In this document: one piece after another, positions 23,648-32,049 of the stretch
Numbering within the stretch: the stretch's first letter is position 1
How the letters are laid out: every line of letters begins with the position of its first letter
DNA from: Henriciella sp.
GTDB lineage: Bacteria; Pseudomonadota; Alphaproteobacteria; Caulobacterales; Hyphomonadaceae
Direction of reading: 5' to 3'
NCBI GenBank assembly: GCA_027019605.1
Contig: JALUWJ010000214.1
Coordinates: forward strand, 1-40,353
DNA: 40,353 nt
Notes under the pieces: model-generated
The model's input: only the letters and a program-made list of their open reading frames with translations
Told to the model about the DNA's origin: nothing
Database searches by the model: none
Made by a program: the position numbers and the translations under genes

Positions 23648-24565
23648 ATGAAAGGCGGTATCAACTCATACATATTGGCCAAAGAATCTCTGACCTCAGA
23701 AGAGCTTCATTCCGGCATCGTGACGGCGAAATCCGGTTTTGATCCATCCCACGCCTCGACGGACGAGATTAAATCGCTGTTTCGGGAAGGAGAGTATGCC
23801 TACTCCGATCGCCTTCCCCTGGACGACTATTTTGCCCAAATGTATGCGCTCCAAGTCGAGCTTGTGAAATTGCAGAACTGGGTGAAGTCTTCCGGCGAGA
23901 AAATCGTAATCCTATTTGAAGGGCGCGATGCAGCCGGCAAAGGCGGGACCATTAAAAGGTTTGTCGAGAACCTTAATCCGCGCGGTGCGCGCGTGGTCGC
24001 GCTCTTCAAACCGACCAGTGAAGAAAGACAACAATGGTACTTTCAACGCTATGTCGATCACTTACCGACCGCTGGTGAAATCGTACTTTTTGATCGCTCC
24101 TGGTACAACCGTGCGGGCGTCGAGCGGGTTATGGGATATTGTTCGGAGGAAGAGTATTGGAGCTTCATTGAGCAAGTGCCCGATTTTGAGAAAATGCTTA
24201 TCAAAAGCGGGATTCACCTCTTTAAACTCTACCTTTCTGTCAGCAAAACCGAGCAGGCACGCAGGTTACATGAGCGCTCCATCAGCCCGCTGCATGCATG
24301 GAAATTAAGTCCCGTTGATACCGAAGCACAGGCGCGATGGGACGAATATAGTGTGGCTAAAGAAGATACGTTCACGCGAACCAATACCAACCTCTCACCC
24401 TGGATAATCGTGAAAGCAGAGGACAAGCTCAGGACCCGGCTGAACGCGATCCGGGCCGTGCTCAGCCAAATCGATTATGCAGGCAAAGACGAAACCGTCG
24501 CCTGCAAACCAGATCCACTGATCGTGGCCCGCGCTGCTGATATCATTGCAATGGATGCAAGTTAG
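23648..24565 (+). CDS. ppk2: Polyphosphate kinase 2 family enzyme
   Basis: PPK2 moves phosphate between polyphosphate and nucleotides. The 305 residues contain Walker A in EGRDAAGKGGTIKRF (about 92-106), the following NPRGARVVAL, Walker B with the catalytic Asp in VLFDRSWYNRAGVERVMGYC (about 150-170), and the lid FKLYLSVSKTEQARRLHER. It is a single-domain PPK2; I cannot tell whether it favours ADP or GDP. The start has AGGAAGAGGC upstream. Polyphosphate also acts as a chaperone and phosphate reserve, which fits the location beside groESL. Confidence 0.95.
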   Translation: MKGGINSYILAKESLTSEELHSGIVTAKSGFDPSHASTDEIKSLFREGEYAYSDRLPLDDYFAQMYALQVELVKLQNWVKSSGEKIVILFEGRDAAGKGGTIKRFVENLNPRGARVVALFKPTSEERQQWYFQRYVDHLPTAGEIVLFDRSWYNRAGVERVMGYCSEEEYWSFIEQVPDFEKMLIKSGIHLFKLYLSVSKTEQARRLHERSISPLHAWKLSPVDTEAQARWDEYSVAKEDTFTRTNTNLSPWIIVKAEDKLRTRLNAIRAVLSQIDYAGKDETVACKPDPLIVARAADIIAMDAS

Positions 24566-24632
24566 GGTAATTTTGGCTCTCTCGACTAGCTCTATTCAGG
24601 TGGAATCGCCCAGACTCAATAGGCACGCATCT

Positions 24633-24678
24633 ATTCGAATCTCAAATATATAATCGCAATATAATTCGCTATGCGAAC
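24633..24678. promoter_or_regulatory. Dyad sites 9 and 10
   Basis: ATTCG-N5-CAAAT (24633-24647) and ATTCG-N5-CGAAC (24664-24678) start 31 bp apart, three helical turns. They lie upstream of the LapA-like gene at 24838. Confidence 0.5.
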
Positions 24679-24773
24679 CTTAAATGACGGCTTTTTTTCG
24701 CATTAGCCGAAGATCCAAGGAATGGACCGGCAATAGTGCGAGCCAGAATCCACAAAGGGAGGCCACCGCACGG

Positions 24774-24809
24774 AACGGGTAGCGCGTCATTATCCGCGCG
24801 CTACCCGTT
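24774..24809 (+). terminator. Strong hairpin upstream of LapA-like gene
   Basis: AACGGGTAGCGCG and CGCGCTACCCGTT form a perfect 13-bp stem with a 10-base loop, followed by TTACCTTT. It lies 28 bp before the next start, so it may be an attenuator in that gene's leader as well as a terminator. Confidence 0.55.
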
Positions 24810-24837
24810 TTACCTTTAGGATAATGAGGCTGAAGGA

Positions 24838-25062
24838 ATGAAAACGACAATTGCTTGGTTCGCCGCGATTTCCGCTGTACCGCTTCTGGTGATTGTCGCG
24901 CTTAGTCCAAATCGCGTGGCGGTTGATTTTGCCATCGCCAAATTGTCAATCAGCCCATTGCTCTTGGTCGGATATTCAATCGCCGTCGGCCTCTTGATTG
25001 GGATCGCGGTCTCCATCCCAGCCAAATCCAAAACAAAGCACACTTATGGAATTCCTCGCTGA
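24838..25062 (+). CDS. LapA-like small membrane protein (divergent)
   Basis: The 74-residue protein has membrane segments at about 4-22 (TIAWFAAISAVPLLVIVAL) and 38-60 (SPLLLVGYSIAVGLLIGIAV). The linker NRVAVDFAIAKLSIS keeps the N-x-x-V-x-V-x-F spacing of LapA-like proteins. It is more divergent than the copies at 4682 and 17463. AAGGA is just upstream of the ATG. It is followed after 45 bp by the second MSGLKK microprotein gene, as at 4682-5133. Confidence 0.6.
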   Translation: MKTTIAWFAAISAVPLLVIVALSPNRVAVDFAIAKLSISPLLLVGYSIAVGLLIGIAVSIPAKSKTKHTYGIPR

Positions 25063-25107
25063 AACGGAGCGGCGGATCCTTACATTCTCATCGAAGGAAA
25101 TGACATC

Positions 25108-25263
25108 ATGAGTGGACTGAAGAAAAGCGGGCCTGATCAAAAACGGGCGCTCAAAAAACCAGCATTCGAGATCGGACAAGTCGCGCTGCCAAAACCTTAT
25201 CGCCCTCATCGCAGATTCAGATACTTCGATGAGTACAAGGCGCTTGATGAGTTCTGCGATTAG
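25108..25263 (+). CDS. 51-residue MSGLKK-family microprotein, copy 2
   Basis: The product is MSGLKKSGP followed by a Lys-rich segment, a central hydrophobic patch (FEIGQVALPKPY), then RRFRYFDEYKALDEFCD. It has exactly the length (51 residues) and layout of the protein at 4978-5133: shared start MSGLKK-GP, RRF, DEY and DEF-D. The start has GAAGGAAA upstream. The two copies are divergent in the middle, so conservation of both ends probably reflects function. It lies directly after a LapA-like gene. I know no described family. Confidence 0.7.
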   Translation: MSGLKKSGPDQKRALKKPAFEIGQVALPKPYRPHRRFRYFDEYKALDEFCD

Positions 25264-25384
25264 ACCCAACGAGCGTGTCACGTTAGCAGTCTAATCCTTC
25301 ACCTCTCAAAACGACAACGCCAAAACACCTTAAAGACGTTTCAGTTTGATCGGCGCCGATCAAGCTTCTCCCAAACTAAGTAAT

Positions 25385-25399
25385 CTCGGATAATCAAAT
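25385..25399. promoter_or_regulatory. Dyad site 11 (CTCGG-N5-CAAAT)
   Basis: This variant has the ATAAT centre of the sites at 6024 and 31873. It overlaps the proposed start codon of the DUF389 gene, so binding would block that gene directly. Confidence 0.4.
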
Positions 25400-27020
25400 G
25401 CCTTTCTCCGCTTTCAATACGACGGCAGATACAACGCGCCGTAAGCTTCGTCTCGGAATCAAACAGCTTGCTCGCCGCGTGAACCACGAGGACGTGGTCG
25501 AACACGTTCGCGAAGAAGGACAATTGTCCGGCCGCTATATCTTCATGACCGTGATGTCCTGCGCCATCGCGATGCTGGGACTGCTCTTGTCGTCCCCAGC
25601 TGTGATCATCGGCGCAATGTTGATTTCCCCGCTTATGGGGCCGATTATGCTGATGGGCTTTTCGCTCAGCATTCTCGAACTCAAATCCCTCCGCCAGGCG
25701 GTCTTCTCCATGTTTTGCGGCGTGCTTGCAGCGCTCGCGATCTCGATTGCCATCGTGAAACTCTCGCCTTTGACCGAGGCGACTTCAGAGATTCTGGCGC
25801 GCACGCGGCCGAACTTTTTCGATCTTCTGGTCGCTGTATTCTCTGGACTGGCGGGCGGATATGCGGTGATCCACCGCAAAGGCGAAACAATTGTCGGCGT
25901 CGCGATCGCAACGGCATTGATGCCGCCGCTCGCCGTAACTGGCTACGGAATTGCTGTTGGATCTTGGCCAGTTGCGTCAGGCGCTTTTTTCCTCTTCATG
26001 ACCAACTTGCTGGCGATTGCATTATCTGTAACAGTCCTGTCTCGCATCTATGGGTTCGGCGCAGAGCATAGCCCAAAACACACAATCTGGCAGTCTGGAT
26101 TGATCTTTCTCGTCTTTGGCGCGCTGTCTTTGCCGCTCGGTATTGCCTTGCGTGATATCGCATTTGAAGCCTCATCGAGCGCGACCATCCGCGCCCAGCT
26201 TTTAGGGCCATTTCCAGAGAACCAAGCCCGTATTGGTGACTTTGCAGTCGCGTTTCCTCGAGAAGGGGCCATTCGGGTTGATGCAACGATTTTGACGACG
26301 TCACGCGTGCCAGACGCTGAGCAAAGAATGCAGAGCGATCTATCAGAAAAAGTGGGCCGCATGGTCGAGCTCAATCTCGATCAAGTCATCGTTGATGCAG
26401 ACGAAAACCAACGCAATGCCGAACTGTTGCAAATGGCAGAAAGCTCATTGGCCGCGCCGCTGCGAGCAGAAATTTCTCGCGTCGAGAACTTAGCGCTAGC
26501 TCAGCGAAGCGAACGCGAAATTCGAAATGCCGTTTCGTTTCCGCTGGCCGGGGCCGATATCGACGCAGACACTAACAAAGCAACCTTCTTTGCTGCGCCC
26601 AATTCCTCCTTTTCAATCGCAGCTTACCGCGCCATCGAAGCGGGGATCGCAACCAATTTTCCCGAATGGCAGGTATGGGTTGTGCCGCCTGTGCAAGAAT
26701 TGCCGCTGATCGTTTTTGAAGAAGGCGGCGAAACGCTGAATGATGCGGCCTTACGCACGCTTGATGACAGCCTTTGGGCGCTTGAACATTGGGGCGTGTC
26801 CCAAGTTGAGGTGGTGGGATATGCCTCCACCGCTGGCGCGCTGCAACGCTTCAACAATCAAGCCCTCGCCTTTAGGCGGGCAGATGCAGTGGCTCAGCGC
26901 CTTCTCCAAGAAGGCATAGACGCGCAGCCGGTTGGAGAGTATCGGGCATTCAGACAAGAAGAAGAAGAACGCGTGCTCGGCTATCAGCGGTTCCAAACTG
27001 TGCTGATCAGACCCTTCTGA
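25398..27020 (+). CDS. DUF389 membrane protein fused to an OmpA-like domain
   Basis: The 540-residue protein begins with a short cytoplasmic part, then about six membrane segments (about 48-265). These carry the DUF389 hallmarks RYIFMTVMSCAIAMLGLLLSSPAVIIGAMLISPLMGPI and IATALMPPLAVTGYGIA. A long extramembrane region follows, and residues about 440-535 (TLDDSLWALEHWGVSQVEVVGYASTAG, then NNQALAFRRADAVAQRLLQEGI) resemble an OmpA/MotB peptidoglycan-binding domain. DUF389 proteins are unknown transporters or sensors. The fusion could tie the membrane part to the cell wall. No clear ribosome site precedes the ATG at 25398, so the start is uncertain. Confidence 0.8.
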   Translation: MPFSAFNTTADTTRRKLRLGIKQLARRVNHEDVVEHVREEGQLSGRYIFMTVMSCAIAMLGLLLSSPAVIIGAMLISPLMGPIMLMGFSLSILELKSLRQAVFSMFCGVLAALAISIAIVKLSPLTEATSEILARTRPNFFDLLVAVFSGLAGGYAVIHRKGETIVGVAIATALMPPLAVTGYGIAVGSWPVASGAFFLFMTNLLAIALSVTVLSRIYGFGAEHSPKHTIWQSGLIFLVFGALSLPLGIALRDIAFEASSSATIRAQLLGPFPENQARIGDFAVAFPREGAIRVDATILTTSRVPDAEQRMQSDLSEKVGRMVELNLDQVIVDADENQRNAELLQMAESSLAAPLRAEISRVENLALAQRSEREIRNAVSFPLAGADIDADTNKATFFAAPNSSFSIAAYRAIEAGIATNFPEWQVWVVPPVQELPLIVFEEGGETLNDAALRTLDDSLWALEHWGVSQVEVVGYASTAGALQRFNNQALAFRRADAVAQRLLQEGIDAQPVGEYRAFRQEEEERVLGYQRFQTVLIRPF

Positions 27021-27043
27021 CCGCACGCGATTTTGGAAGCAGA

Positions 27044-28093
27044 ATGAAGACTACCTCAGTTCAACCGTTCGTCATTGCAGATCAAACCATACAATCAGGA
27101 CATCAACTCGAGCTCGATCTCCCAATTAGCGCCATGTCCAACCGGCAAACCATGAGTTTGCCAGTTAAAGTCTATCACGGCGCTAAGCCTGGTCCGGTGC
27201 TCTTTGTCAGCGCAGCCATTCATGGCGATGAAATCATTGGTGTGGAAATCATACGGCGTTTGTCGAAGCGCCCAAGTCTAAAACAACTTGCAGGCACACT
27301 TCTGCTGGTTCCGATCGTCAATGGTTATGGCTTCCTCAATCGGTCTCGATATTTGCCCGACCGCCGAGACCTAAACCGCAGCTTCCCGGGCAGCGAAACA
27401 GGATCGCTCGCTGCAAGACTCGCTCATTTATTCTTAGACGAAATCGTTGAGCGTTCCGACTATGGAATTGATCTCCACTCGGCGGCCATTCATCGCGAGA
27501 ATCTACCGCAAATAAGGGTGACGTCAGAAGACGATAAACTTCTCGCGCTCGCCAAAACATTCGGAGCGCCTGCGACCATCATATCATCCATTCGAGATGG
27601 ATCGCTGCGCGAAGCAGCCTCTGAGCGAGGCGTGCCAGTCCTCCTATTCGAAGGCGGAGAAGGATTGCGCTTTGATGAAACTGCCGTTCGAGCGGGATTA
27701 GCTGGAATCTTGCGGGTCATGAGCTCAATCGGCATGCTTCCAAAAAAGGCCAATCAACCACCCTCGATCACGAGCTTTGTCTCCTCGAAAAGCAATTGGG
27801 TTCGTGCACCAGAAGGCGGTCTGTTGCAGCTGAAAAAGCGGCTCGGAGCAACAGTAGAGCCTGGCGACCGAATTGGTGTCGTGACCGATATTTTTGACGA
27901 GGAACAGTACGAGATTTTCTCAGAGCATGCCGGCATCGTCATCGGGCGCAGTACGCTCCCCATTGTCAATGAAGGCGACGCAATCATGCACATAGCGCGC
28001 GCCGCTGAAGCCGAAATTGCAGGAGAGCGCGTGGAAGCCTTTGTCGATCACTTGGCCCTCGCGCCGATGTTCTACGAAGATGAAATTATCTGA
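27044..28093 (+). CDS. Succinylglutamate desuccinylase/aspartoacylase-family protein
   Basis: This is a zinc carboxypeptidase-like amidohydrolase of the AstE/AspA family. The zinc motif HGDE is at about residue 65 (SAAIHGDEIIGVEIIRR). NGYGFLNRSRYLPDRRDLNRSFPG gives the substrate-binding arginines, and GIDLHSAA carries the second zinc histidine. A C-terminal domain (about 240-349) carries biotinyl-like beta structure (GLLQLKKRLGATVEPGDRIGVV). Such proteins are often encoded near RimK-type ligases and ATP-dependent zinc proteases, as here. The substrate is unknown; an N-acyl amino acid or peptide is likely. It follows the DUF389 gene by 23 bp and ends exactly where the convergent MFS gene ends. 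Confidence 0.85.
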   Translation: MKTTSVQPFVIADQTIQSGHQLELDLPISAMSNRQTMSLPVKVYHGAKPGPVLFVSAAIHGDEIIGVEIIRRLSKRPSLKQLAGTLLLVPIVNGYGFLNRSRYLPDRRDLNRSFPGSETGSLAARLAHLFLDEIVERSDYGIDLHSAAIHRENLPQIRVTSEDDKLLALAKTFGAPATIISSIRDGSLREAASERGVPVLLFEGGEGLRFDETAVRAGLAGILRVMSSIGMLPKKANQPPSITSFVSSKSNWVRAPEGGLLQLKKRLGATVEPGDRIGVVTDIFDEEQYEIFSEHAGIVIGRSTLPIVNEGDAIMHIARAAEAEIAGERVEAFVDHLALAPMFYEDEII

Positions 28094-29329
28094 TTAATCG
28101 GTTCTCGGATCTAAATCGCCACCCGGAATGCCCGCAGGCATAGCGGGCTGCCAATCTATTTGTTCTTCCTCCGGCACCGGGGCACGTTCAAACCGGCGGA
28201 ATAACATGATCGCTGTGAGCAGAGCGAGGCACCCAAACGCATAAGCAAATAAGCCCGATGCGCCGAGTGTGGTTTGCATGATAAGACCGGCAATCAGCGG
28301 CCCGATCACTGATCCAAGCGCCCAGACGATGAGCAGCATAGACATCATAGGGGTCATATCCTCATCCTCGACCCGGTCGACCCCGTGCGCCACACACACA
28401 CCGTAAAACGAAAGCGACCCCGCGCCCCACACAAAGAGCAAAACAAACATCACAGTGGAGGATATCCCATTGCCCAACATCCAAAGTGCAGCTGCTGCGA
28501 GCGCCGCGACAAAAGCCATCGCAGCCACGACATTTCTACGATCCATTTGATCCGAAATCCGCCCGGCAGGCCACTGACTGAGCAAGCCTCCGATGTTTGC
28601 GATACTGTAGGCGATGCCAGCAATCGCGAGCGCATTTACGTCGGCGTTTAGACTGCTTGTATAGATTGGGAGCAAAGCGAGGGTTCCGCTATTTACGAGA
28701 CCCGCTATGAAGACACCCGCACATGCCGATGGTGAGATTTTCAGCATCCGTAATAGCGGTAGCCGTCCGCTCGCGACGCGTTTTGGTTCCTGTTGACGGG
28801 TAATACAAACCGGAACCAAGGCGGCGGCTAGAAAGAGCCCGCACCATAGAAATATTTCAGGATCGAGCGGGGCCATGCTGAGAATGATCAAAGGCCCGAG
28901 AAGAAGTGCTGCCTTCGCAGCCACATTGTATACGCCGAGAACACTGCCGCGATGCTCTTTCGCGGTGACGCGGCCAAGCCAGGCTTCAGCTGCTGCAAAC
29001 ATCGCCGCGAAGGTTGCGCCCTGCAAAAACCTGATCGCTGCCCAGCCAATTTCTGAGGTCCATAGGCCTTGCGAAATCGCGCCGACTGCTGTTAGCGCTG
29101 CGGCAGCCGCAAAGACGCGGATATTTCCAAGCTCGCCAATAATCCGCGGCGCAAAATAAGCGCCCGCCATAAAACCGGCGGCATGCAAAGCAGCGACGAG
29201 CCCGACGGCGCTTGAACCAGCGCCGAGCTCCGCGAGCCCGAGCGGTGTGACGACGCTGAGCATTCCGCCAGCAAGCTGCAAAAACCAAACGGCCAGTACC
29301 AAGGAAAGAACAGGGCGAATCACGATCAT
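28094..29329 (-). CDS. MFS transporter
   Basis: The 411-residue protein has about twelve membrane segments and the typical MFS pattern GRISDQMDRRNVV in the central cytoplasmic loop. The N-terminus resembles YcaD/YfkF-like small-molecule efflux carriers (LAELGAGSSAVGLVAALHAAGFMAGAYFAPR). I chose the ATG at 29329, which has AAGGG eight bases upstream; starts up to 29425 would overlap the upstream gene. It follows the RimB-RimK fusion by 10 bp in the same operon and may export or import the product or substrate of that enzyme. Confidence 0.9.
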   Translation of the reverse strand: MIVIRPVLSLVLAVWFLQLAGGMLSVVTPLGLAELGAGSSAVGLVAALHAAGFMAGAYFAPRIIGELGNIRVFAAAAALTAVGAISQGLWTSEIGWAAIRFLQGATFAAMFAAAEAWLGRVTAKEHRGSVLGVYNVAAKAALLLGPLIILSMAPLDPEIFLWCGLFLAAALVPVCITRQQEPKRVASGRLPLLRMLKISPSACAGVFIAGLVNSGTLALLPIYTSSLNADVNALAIAGIAYSIANIGGLLSQWPAGRISDQMDRRNVVAAMAFVAALAAAALWMLGNGISSTVMFVLLFVWGAGSLSFYGVCVAHGVDRVEDEDMTPMMSMLLIVWALGSVIGPLIAGLIMQTTLGASGLFAYAFGCLALLTAIMLFRRFERAPVPEEEQIDWQPAMPAGIPGGDLDPRTD

Positions 29330-29339
29330 GTGTTCACCC

Positions 29340-30731
29340 TTATTGAGCGCGCAGCGCATCTTTCTGTTTGGACAGAGGACGTACCCGCGACTCCAAGAAT
29401 TGATAAATCTGATCGGCGACATCAATGCCGGTTGATTTTTCGATACCCTCTAGCCCTGGCGAAGAGTTCACTTCCAGAACCTTTGGGCCAGTTTCCGATT
29501 GCAGAAGATCAACCCCTGCGATCTTTAACCCGAGAACGCGCGCCGCTTTTCTTGCCGTCTCCCGTTCGACCTTACTGAGTTTTACCGGCTCAGCCGTGCC
29601 GCCCCGGTGAAGATTGGATCTAAACTCGCCTTCCGCCGCGCGGCGGCGCATCGCCCCGACCACGCGGTTCCCAATCAAAAAACAGCGCACATCTGCGCCT
29701 GCCGCTTCGGCCACAAACTGCTGGACCAGAAAGTTTGCATCCAGACCCCGAAAAGCATCCACAAGACTCTCAGCCGCCTTTTTCGTTTCAGCCAAAACGA
29801 CACCGCGTCCTTGCGTCGACTCCAAGAGCTTCACCACCAAAGGCGCCCCGCCTGTGAGATTGATCAAGTCTTTGGTGTCTTTAGGCGAGCTCGCAAAAGC
29901 TGTTAGCGGCATGCCGATTTGTGCGTCTGACAAAAGTTGATGGGCCAGAAGTTTATCTCGGCTGGCAATGATACCGTTCGCTGAGTTGAGGCAGTATGCG
30001 CCAGTGCTCGAAAATTGCCTCAGGACAGCTGTGCCATACGCGGTGATTGAGGCTCCGATCCGCGGGATGACGGCATCATAATAGGGCAAGACATTGCCAT
30101 CATAATGAACCTCAGGCCGGATCCCGCCGATGCGCATGTAGCAACGGCGTGTGTCGATCACCTCGATAACATGACCGCGGGCTTCGCCGGCTTCGACCAA
30201 ACGCTTTGAAGAATAAGAGTTCGGCTCGCGAGAGAGCAATGCAATGCGCAGCGGCCGACGAACAGGCTTGCGCTTTGGCAGCGCTTTATAGGCATCATAA
30301 CTCAGGACGGGCTGGACAAATGATCCATTGGGATCGACCACCATGTCGTCGCCAATCGCTTGGCGGCCCAAGAGCATGCGATAAGCCATATTCTCGCGGT
30401 TCGAGAGCGTGATTTGAATTGGCCAGGACTTCTCGCCAACGCGCGCAATGGTCTCAATCACAAACCGAAGCTCGGTTTCACCGTTTGAGCTCGTAACTTC
30501 GCGGCGATCGACCACGCGCGCCGAGCAAGTGAGCTCTAAATTAGGGTTTTGCGGGTCGGGCTGAATCAAAAAGCGAACTTGCGGATTATTGGCCGGGCCA
30601 AATGGTTCGATTTCGACAGCATGGAGCGCAGATGTTTTCGCGCCTGTGTCTACTTTCGCTTTAATCGCAGGCAATCCGAGGTCGGAGAGGTCTACCCATT
30701 CCTCCCACCCAAGCTTAAACAGATCCGACAT
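29340..30731 (-). CDS. RimB-RimK fusion: ATP-dependent zinc protease-like plus glutamate ligase
   Basis: The 463-residue protein joins two domains. Residues about 1-150 are the retropepsin-like RimB/ATP-dependent zinc protease family ([35 protein letters not shown]). Residues about 160-450 are a RimK-type ATP-grasp ligase ([84 protein letters not shown]). RimK adds glutamates to ribosomal protein S6 and RimB counteracts or regulates this. The fusion places both activities in one chain. It lies in a minus-strand operon with the MFS gene and converges on the AstE-like gene. Confidence 0.93.
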   Translation of the reverse strand: MSDLFKLGWEEWVDLSDLGLPAIKAKVDTGAKTSALHAVEIEPFGPANNPQVRFLIQPDPQNPNLELTCSARVVDRREVTSSNGETELRFVIETIARVGEKSWPIQITLSNRENMAYRMLLGRQAIGDDMVVDPNGSFVQPVLSYDAYKALPKRKPVRRPLRIALLSREPNSYSSKRLVEAGEARGHVIEVIDTRRCYMRIGGIRPEVHYDGNVLPYYDAVIPRIGASITAYGTAVLRQFSSTGAYCLNSANGIIASRDKLLAHQLLSDAQIGMPLTAFASSPKDTKDLINLTGGAPLVVKLLESTQGRGVVLAETKKAAESLVDAFRGLDANFLVQQFVAEAAGADVRCFLIGNRVVGAMRRRAAEGEFRSNLHRGGTAEPVKLSKVERETARKAARVLGLKIAGVDLLQSETGPKVLEVNSSPGLEGIEKSTGIDVADQIYQFLESRVRPLSKQKDALRAQ

Positions 30732-30770
30732 GGGCCAACCTTATAGTTGCTAAAATTCGCGCTCTAGCGT

Positions 30771-31364
30771 TTAGCGAGCAAAGCGCAAGCGATATTTTTC
30801 GCGAGAATTTGTACCTGAAAGATAGGCCTCTTGCGTTTGATACATACGAAGCGCGTCTTGGTATTCGCCGTCGACGAAGAACTCATCAATTAAGCGGCCT
30901 TCTTCGTCAAACCCGCAGGCGCGGTAGACGCTGACCGCGACGCTGTTTTCTGTAGAAACAACCAGGTATAGTTTATGCAAGTTTAGGACGCGAAAGGCAT
31001 AATCGAGCGCTGCCAAAGTCGCAGGTTTCGCATAGCCTTTGCCCTGGTGAGGCGGGGCGATGATGATCTGAAATTCAGCCCGGCGGTGAATGTAGGTAAT
31101 CTCTACCAATTCCACGAGACCGATCGGTTCGCGCTCGTGAGTTTCGATAATAAACCGTCGCTCCGACTGATCATGAATGTGTTTGAGATACAATTCCTCA
31201 AGCTCGACGAACGACTCATAGGGTTCTTCAAACCAGTAGCGCATGACACGCCGATTATTGTTCAAACCATGCACAAACCGCAAATCATCGCGCTCTAGGG
31301 CGCGAAGGCGGACGAGTTTCAAAGGCTTGTCGCGTTCCAGGTGAACGAGCTTCTCATTATCCAT
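30771..31364 (-). CDS. speG: SpeG-like spermidine N-acetyltransferase
   Basis: SpeG acetylates spermidine and spermine with acetyl-CoA and so limits polyamine toxicity under stress. The 197 residues carry the GNAT fold with the SpeG-specific N-terminus ([55 protein letters not shown]). The acetyl-CoA loop is [17 protein letters not shown], and the C-terminal part has [38 protein letters not shown]. Length is slightly above normal because of a basic C-terminal tail (about 183-197). It lies 39 bp upstream of the RimB-RimK gene in the same direction. Confidence 0.93.
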   Translation of the reverse strand: MDNEKLVHLERDKPLKLVRLRALERDDLRFVHGLNNNRRVMRYWFEEPYESFVELEELYLKHIHDQSERRFIIETHEREPIGLVELVEITYIHRRAEFQIIIAPPHQGKGYAKPATLAALDYAFRVLNLHKLYLVVSTENSVAVSVYRACGFDEEGRLIDEFFVDGEYQDALRMYQTQEAYLSGTNSREKYRLRFAR

Positions 31365-31451
31365 AGTATCGTAGAATTCCCGTGTTACGCGAATTGCACC
31401 TAAGGTGTGCTGGTTAGGTCCGGCGATACGAGCGTTAACGCGTCGAGTTGG

Positions 31452-31784
31452 TTACTGACCATTCAACGGTTTGGTTGGGGCTGTCTTCGATAGCTCGGGC
31501 GGGACAATCGGATCGAAGTTACAGTCCAAATCAAAGTTCCGGTCTTCGTCGGACCGTTCTAAAACGTGCTTGTGGCCTCTGCCGTGAGCGCCAAAGGGCC
31601 ATGAAGGTTTGTTTCGCGCCGATGGTCGAGCTGGCACTACATCGAACGGGTCTTTCTCGGCAATAAATGCCTCGATCGATTCAATCAGAGACCGAGCCGC
31701 GGACTTCGCGCCGAGATTTGCTCGATTATCGCGCTCATCTGTAAATTTTTGTGCTGAATTAGGAGACGTAGGGTCAATAGACAT
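31452..31784 (-). CDS. Hypothetical soluble protein
   Basis: I do not recognise this 110-residue protein. It starts MSIDPTSPNSAQKFTDERDN and has one helical segment (about 25-45, AKSAARSLIESIEAFIAEKDP). The rest is low in hydrophobic residues, rich in Pro, Asp and Arg, and probably disordered. I chose the ATG at 31784, which has GGAAATTGG upstream; in-frame starts exist up to 31820. A dyad site identical to the one at 6024 lies 89 bp upstream, so it is probably expressed with the cassette. Confidence 0.55.
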   Translation of the reverse strand: MSIDPTSPNSAQKFTDERDNRANLGAKSAARSLIESIEAFIAEKDPFDVVPARPSARNKPSWPFGAHGRGHKHVLERSDEDRNFDLDCNFDPIVPPELSKTAPTKPLNGQ

Positions 31785-31872
31785 TTTGCCAATTTCCATA
31801 AATGCAAAACAGATGAGCATAGAAATGCCCTAAGACCTTCAATTTGACGAACGAATTTTTCGGCAAGTATCT

Positions 31873-31887
31873 ATTCGATTATCCGAT
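31873..31887. promoter_or_regulatory. Dyad site 12 (ATTCGATTATCCGAT)
   Basis: The exact reverse complement of the 15-mer at 6024-6038. It lies between divergent genes, 89 bp from the start at 31784 and 163 bp from the start at 32050. Confidence 0.6.
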
Positions 31888-32049
31888 ACCTGGGGCTGAT
31901 ATTGCTCACTTTTTTGGTCGATCTTGCGCGTGTAAGCCGGAATGAGGCGCGTGTGACCTAATTCGACGATCCGCGGCGCTATTCAATCATGCGGAGAACA
32001 ACTAAGAACCCAAAAAGAGCTCGCATACTCTACTCATTTGGAGGCCAAA

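Larger units (their letters stand above)
24566..24837. other. Regulatory gap before LapA-like/MSGLKK pair
   Basis: No gene is seen. The region holds dyad sites at 24633-24647 and 24664-24678 and a strong hairpin at 24774-24809. Confidence 0.5.
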
